A stretch of 47,456 bases of DNA, taken from a virus. A program made the position numbers and the translations under genes. Within the stretch, counting starts at the first letter, position 1. The number at the start of each line of letters is the position of its first letter. Location of the stretch: positions 1 to 47,456 of IMG/VR virus record IMGVR_UViG_3300039412_000878; one strand, 5' to 3'. Positions 47,168 to 47,456 of the stretch are shown one piece after another. The notes under the pieces are model-generated. The model worked only from the letters and a program-made list of their open reading frames with translations. It had not been told where the DNA came from and ran no database searches.

Positions 47168-47456
47168 ATCATGCTTTACGATTCTCCTCCGCGCTCCCAG
47201 GGCCACGGGCTCCGGTTCAACCATCCGCTCGCGCAGCTCGGCGATCGGGATCTCCGCCAGGCGGACTTCCTGATCGAGCCACCCATAGCTCACCAAGAGA
47301 TTCTCACCCCGCACGATCGCCCCACAAGGGAAACAGGCGGAGACGGCCACGCCGATGCCGGGGGCCGTCCAGGGCCAGTTGCCCTCGGCCACGTTGCCGG
47401 CCAAAATCGGCTCGGGGGTGATCGCCGCCAATCCAAAGTCGTCGGTGAAGGCCAGG
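47162..47456 (-). CDS. GH130-like protein, C-terminal part (joins the 810 gene over the circle)
   Basis: From the join the frame continues EPILAGNVAEGNWPWTAPGI, SACFPCGAIVRGENLLVSYG, WLDQEVRLAEIPIAELRERM to the stop at 47162. The strand pattern F-P-x-G-A-I-x-x-x-x-x-L-L-V-S-Y-G is the closing blade of GH130-type propellers. The 127 bases at the end are the overlap with bases 1-127, so on the circle only 47162-47329 adds new sequence. Confidence 0.72.
   Translation of the reverse strand, partial: LAFTDDFGLAAITPEPILAGNVAEGNWPWTAPGIGVAVSACFPCGAIVRGENLLVSYGWLDQEVRLAEIPIAELRERMVEPEPVALGARRRIVKHDA
47330..47456. repeat. Terminal overlap copy 2
   Basis: Identical to bases 1-127. Joining the copies keeps the reading frame of the GH130-like gene. 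Confidence 0.9.

Overview
The window is a complete circular viral genome with its ends overlapping. Bases 1-127 recur exactly at 47330-47456, and one gene runs across the join, so the unique circle is 47,329 bp. It looks like a temperate HK97-type siphophage or prophage. It has small and large terminase, portal, minor head protein, protease, HK97-fold capsid, head-tail connectors, tail tube, tape measure, fibres, two tyrosine recombinases, an Xre repressor and a half-tRNA attachment site. The DNA is GC-rich. Its spacers are packed with short palindromic and heptameric repeats that I associate from memory with Pirellulales-type Planctomycetes, so a planctomycete host is my best inference. I could not check it by search.

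Layout. The late operon is on the minus strand, from about 16.7 kb down through the join and on to 32.6 kb. It begins with small unknown genes, two papain-like cysteine peptidases and small membrane proteins, an HNH nuclease, a Gly-rich fibre and tail proteins. Packaging and head genes follow: HNH, TerS, TerL, portal fused to a nuclease-like domain, MuF-like protein, and protease fused to a scaffold-like tail. A cargo cassette comes next: GH130-like protein, SAM methyltransferase, radical SAM enzyme, winged-helix protein and DNA methyltransferase. The capsid, connectors, tail genes, receptor-binding fibre and a small glycosyltransferase complete the operon. Genes from 25.1 to 19.9 kb (minus) form a replication/partition module: zinc ribbon, initiator with internal iterons, small proteins and a ParB-like protein. 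Paralogous integrases lie on either side of it. Between 27.1 and 29.2 kb lie csrA, the repressor, attP and divergent promoters. Seven small plus-strand early genes run from 28,985 to 32,501, and one isolated plus-strand gene lies at 17,155.

The most striking property is the repeat text. At least six families occur: three heptad families (TTTTCAG, GGGATTA, CGTGGGG), an AACAGGTGA family, a 44-bp GGGGACTGTCCC palindrome and an ACTGCTGG palindrome, plus a larger GTAGCCGTGGG palindrome. They fill nearly all spacers, often as inverted arms around conserved loops. They also enter coding sequences in frame: the 44-bp palindrome is read through in three unrelated genes and the ACTGCTGG palindrome in two or three. 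Some repeats supply stop codons or C-terminal tails. This resembles the palindromic elements of Rickettsia genes, but here in a phage. Other items to check are replication iterons inside the initiator gene with helical phasing, a phage CsrA beside an orphan promoter, leaderless switch promoters, a 12-bp hairpin over a regulator start, and an inverted piece of the portal gene that breaks a small late gene.
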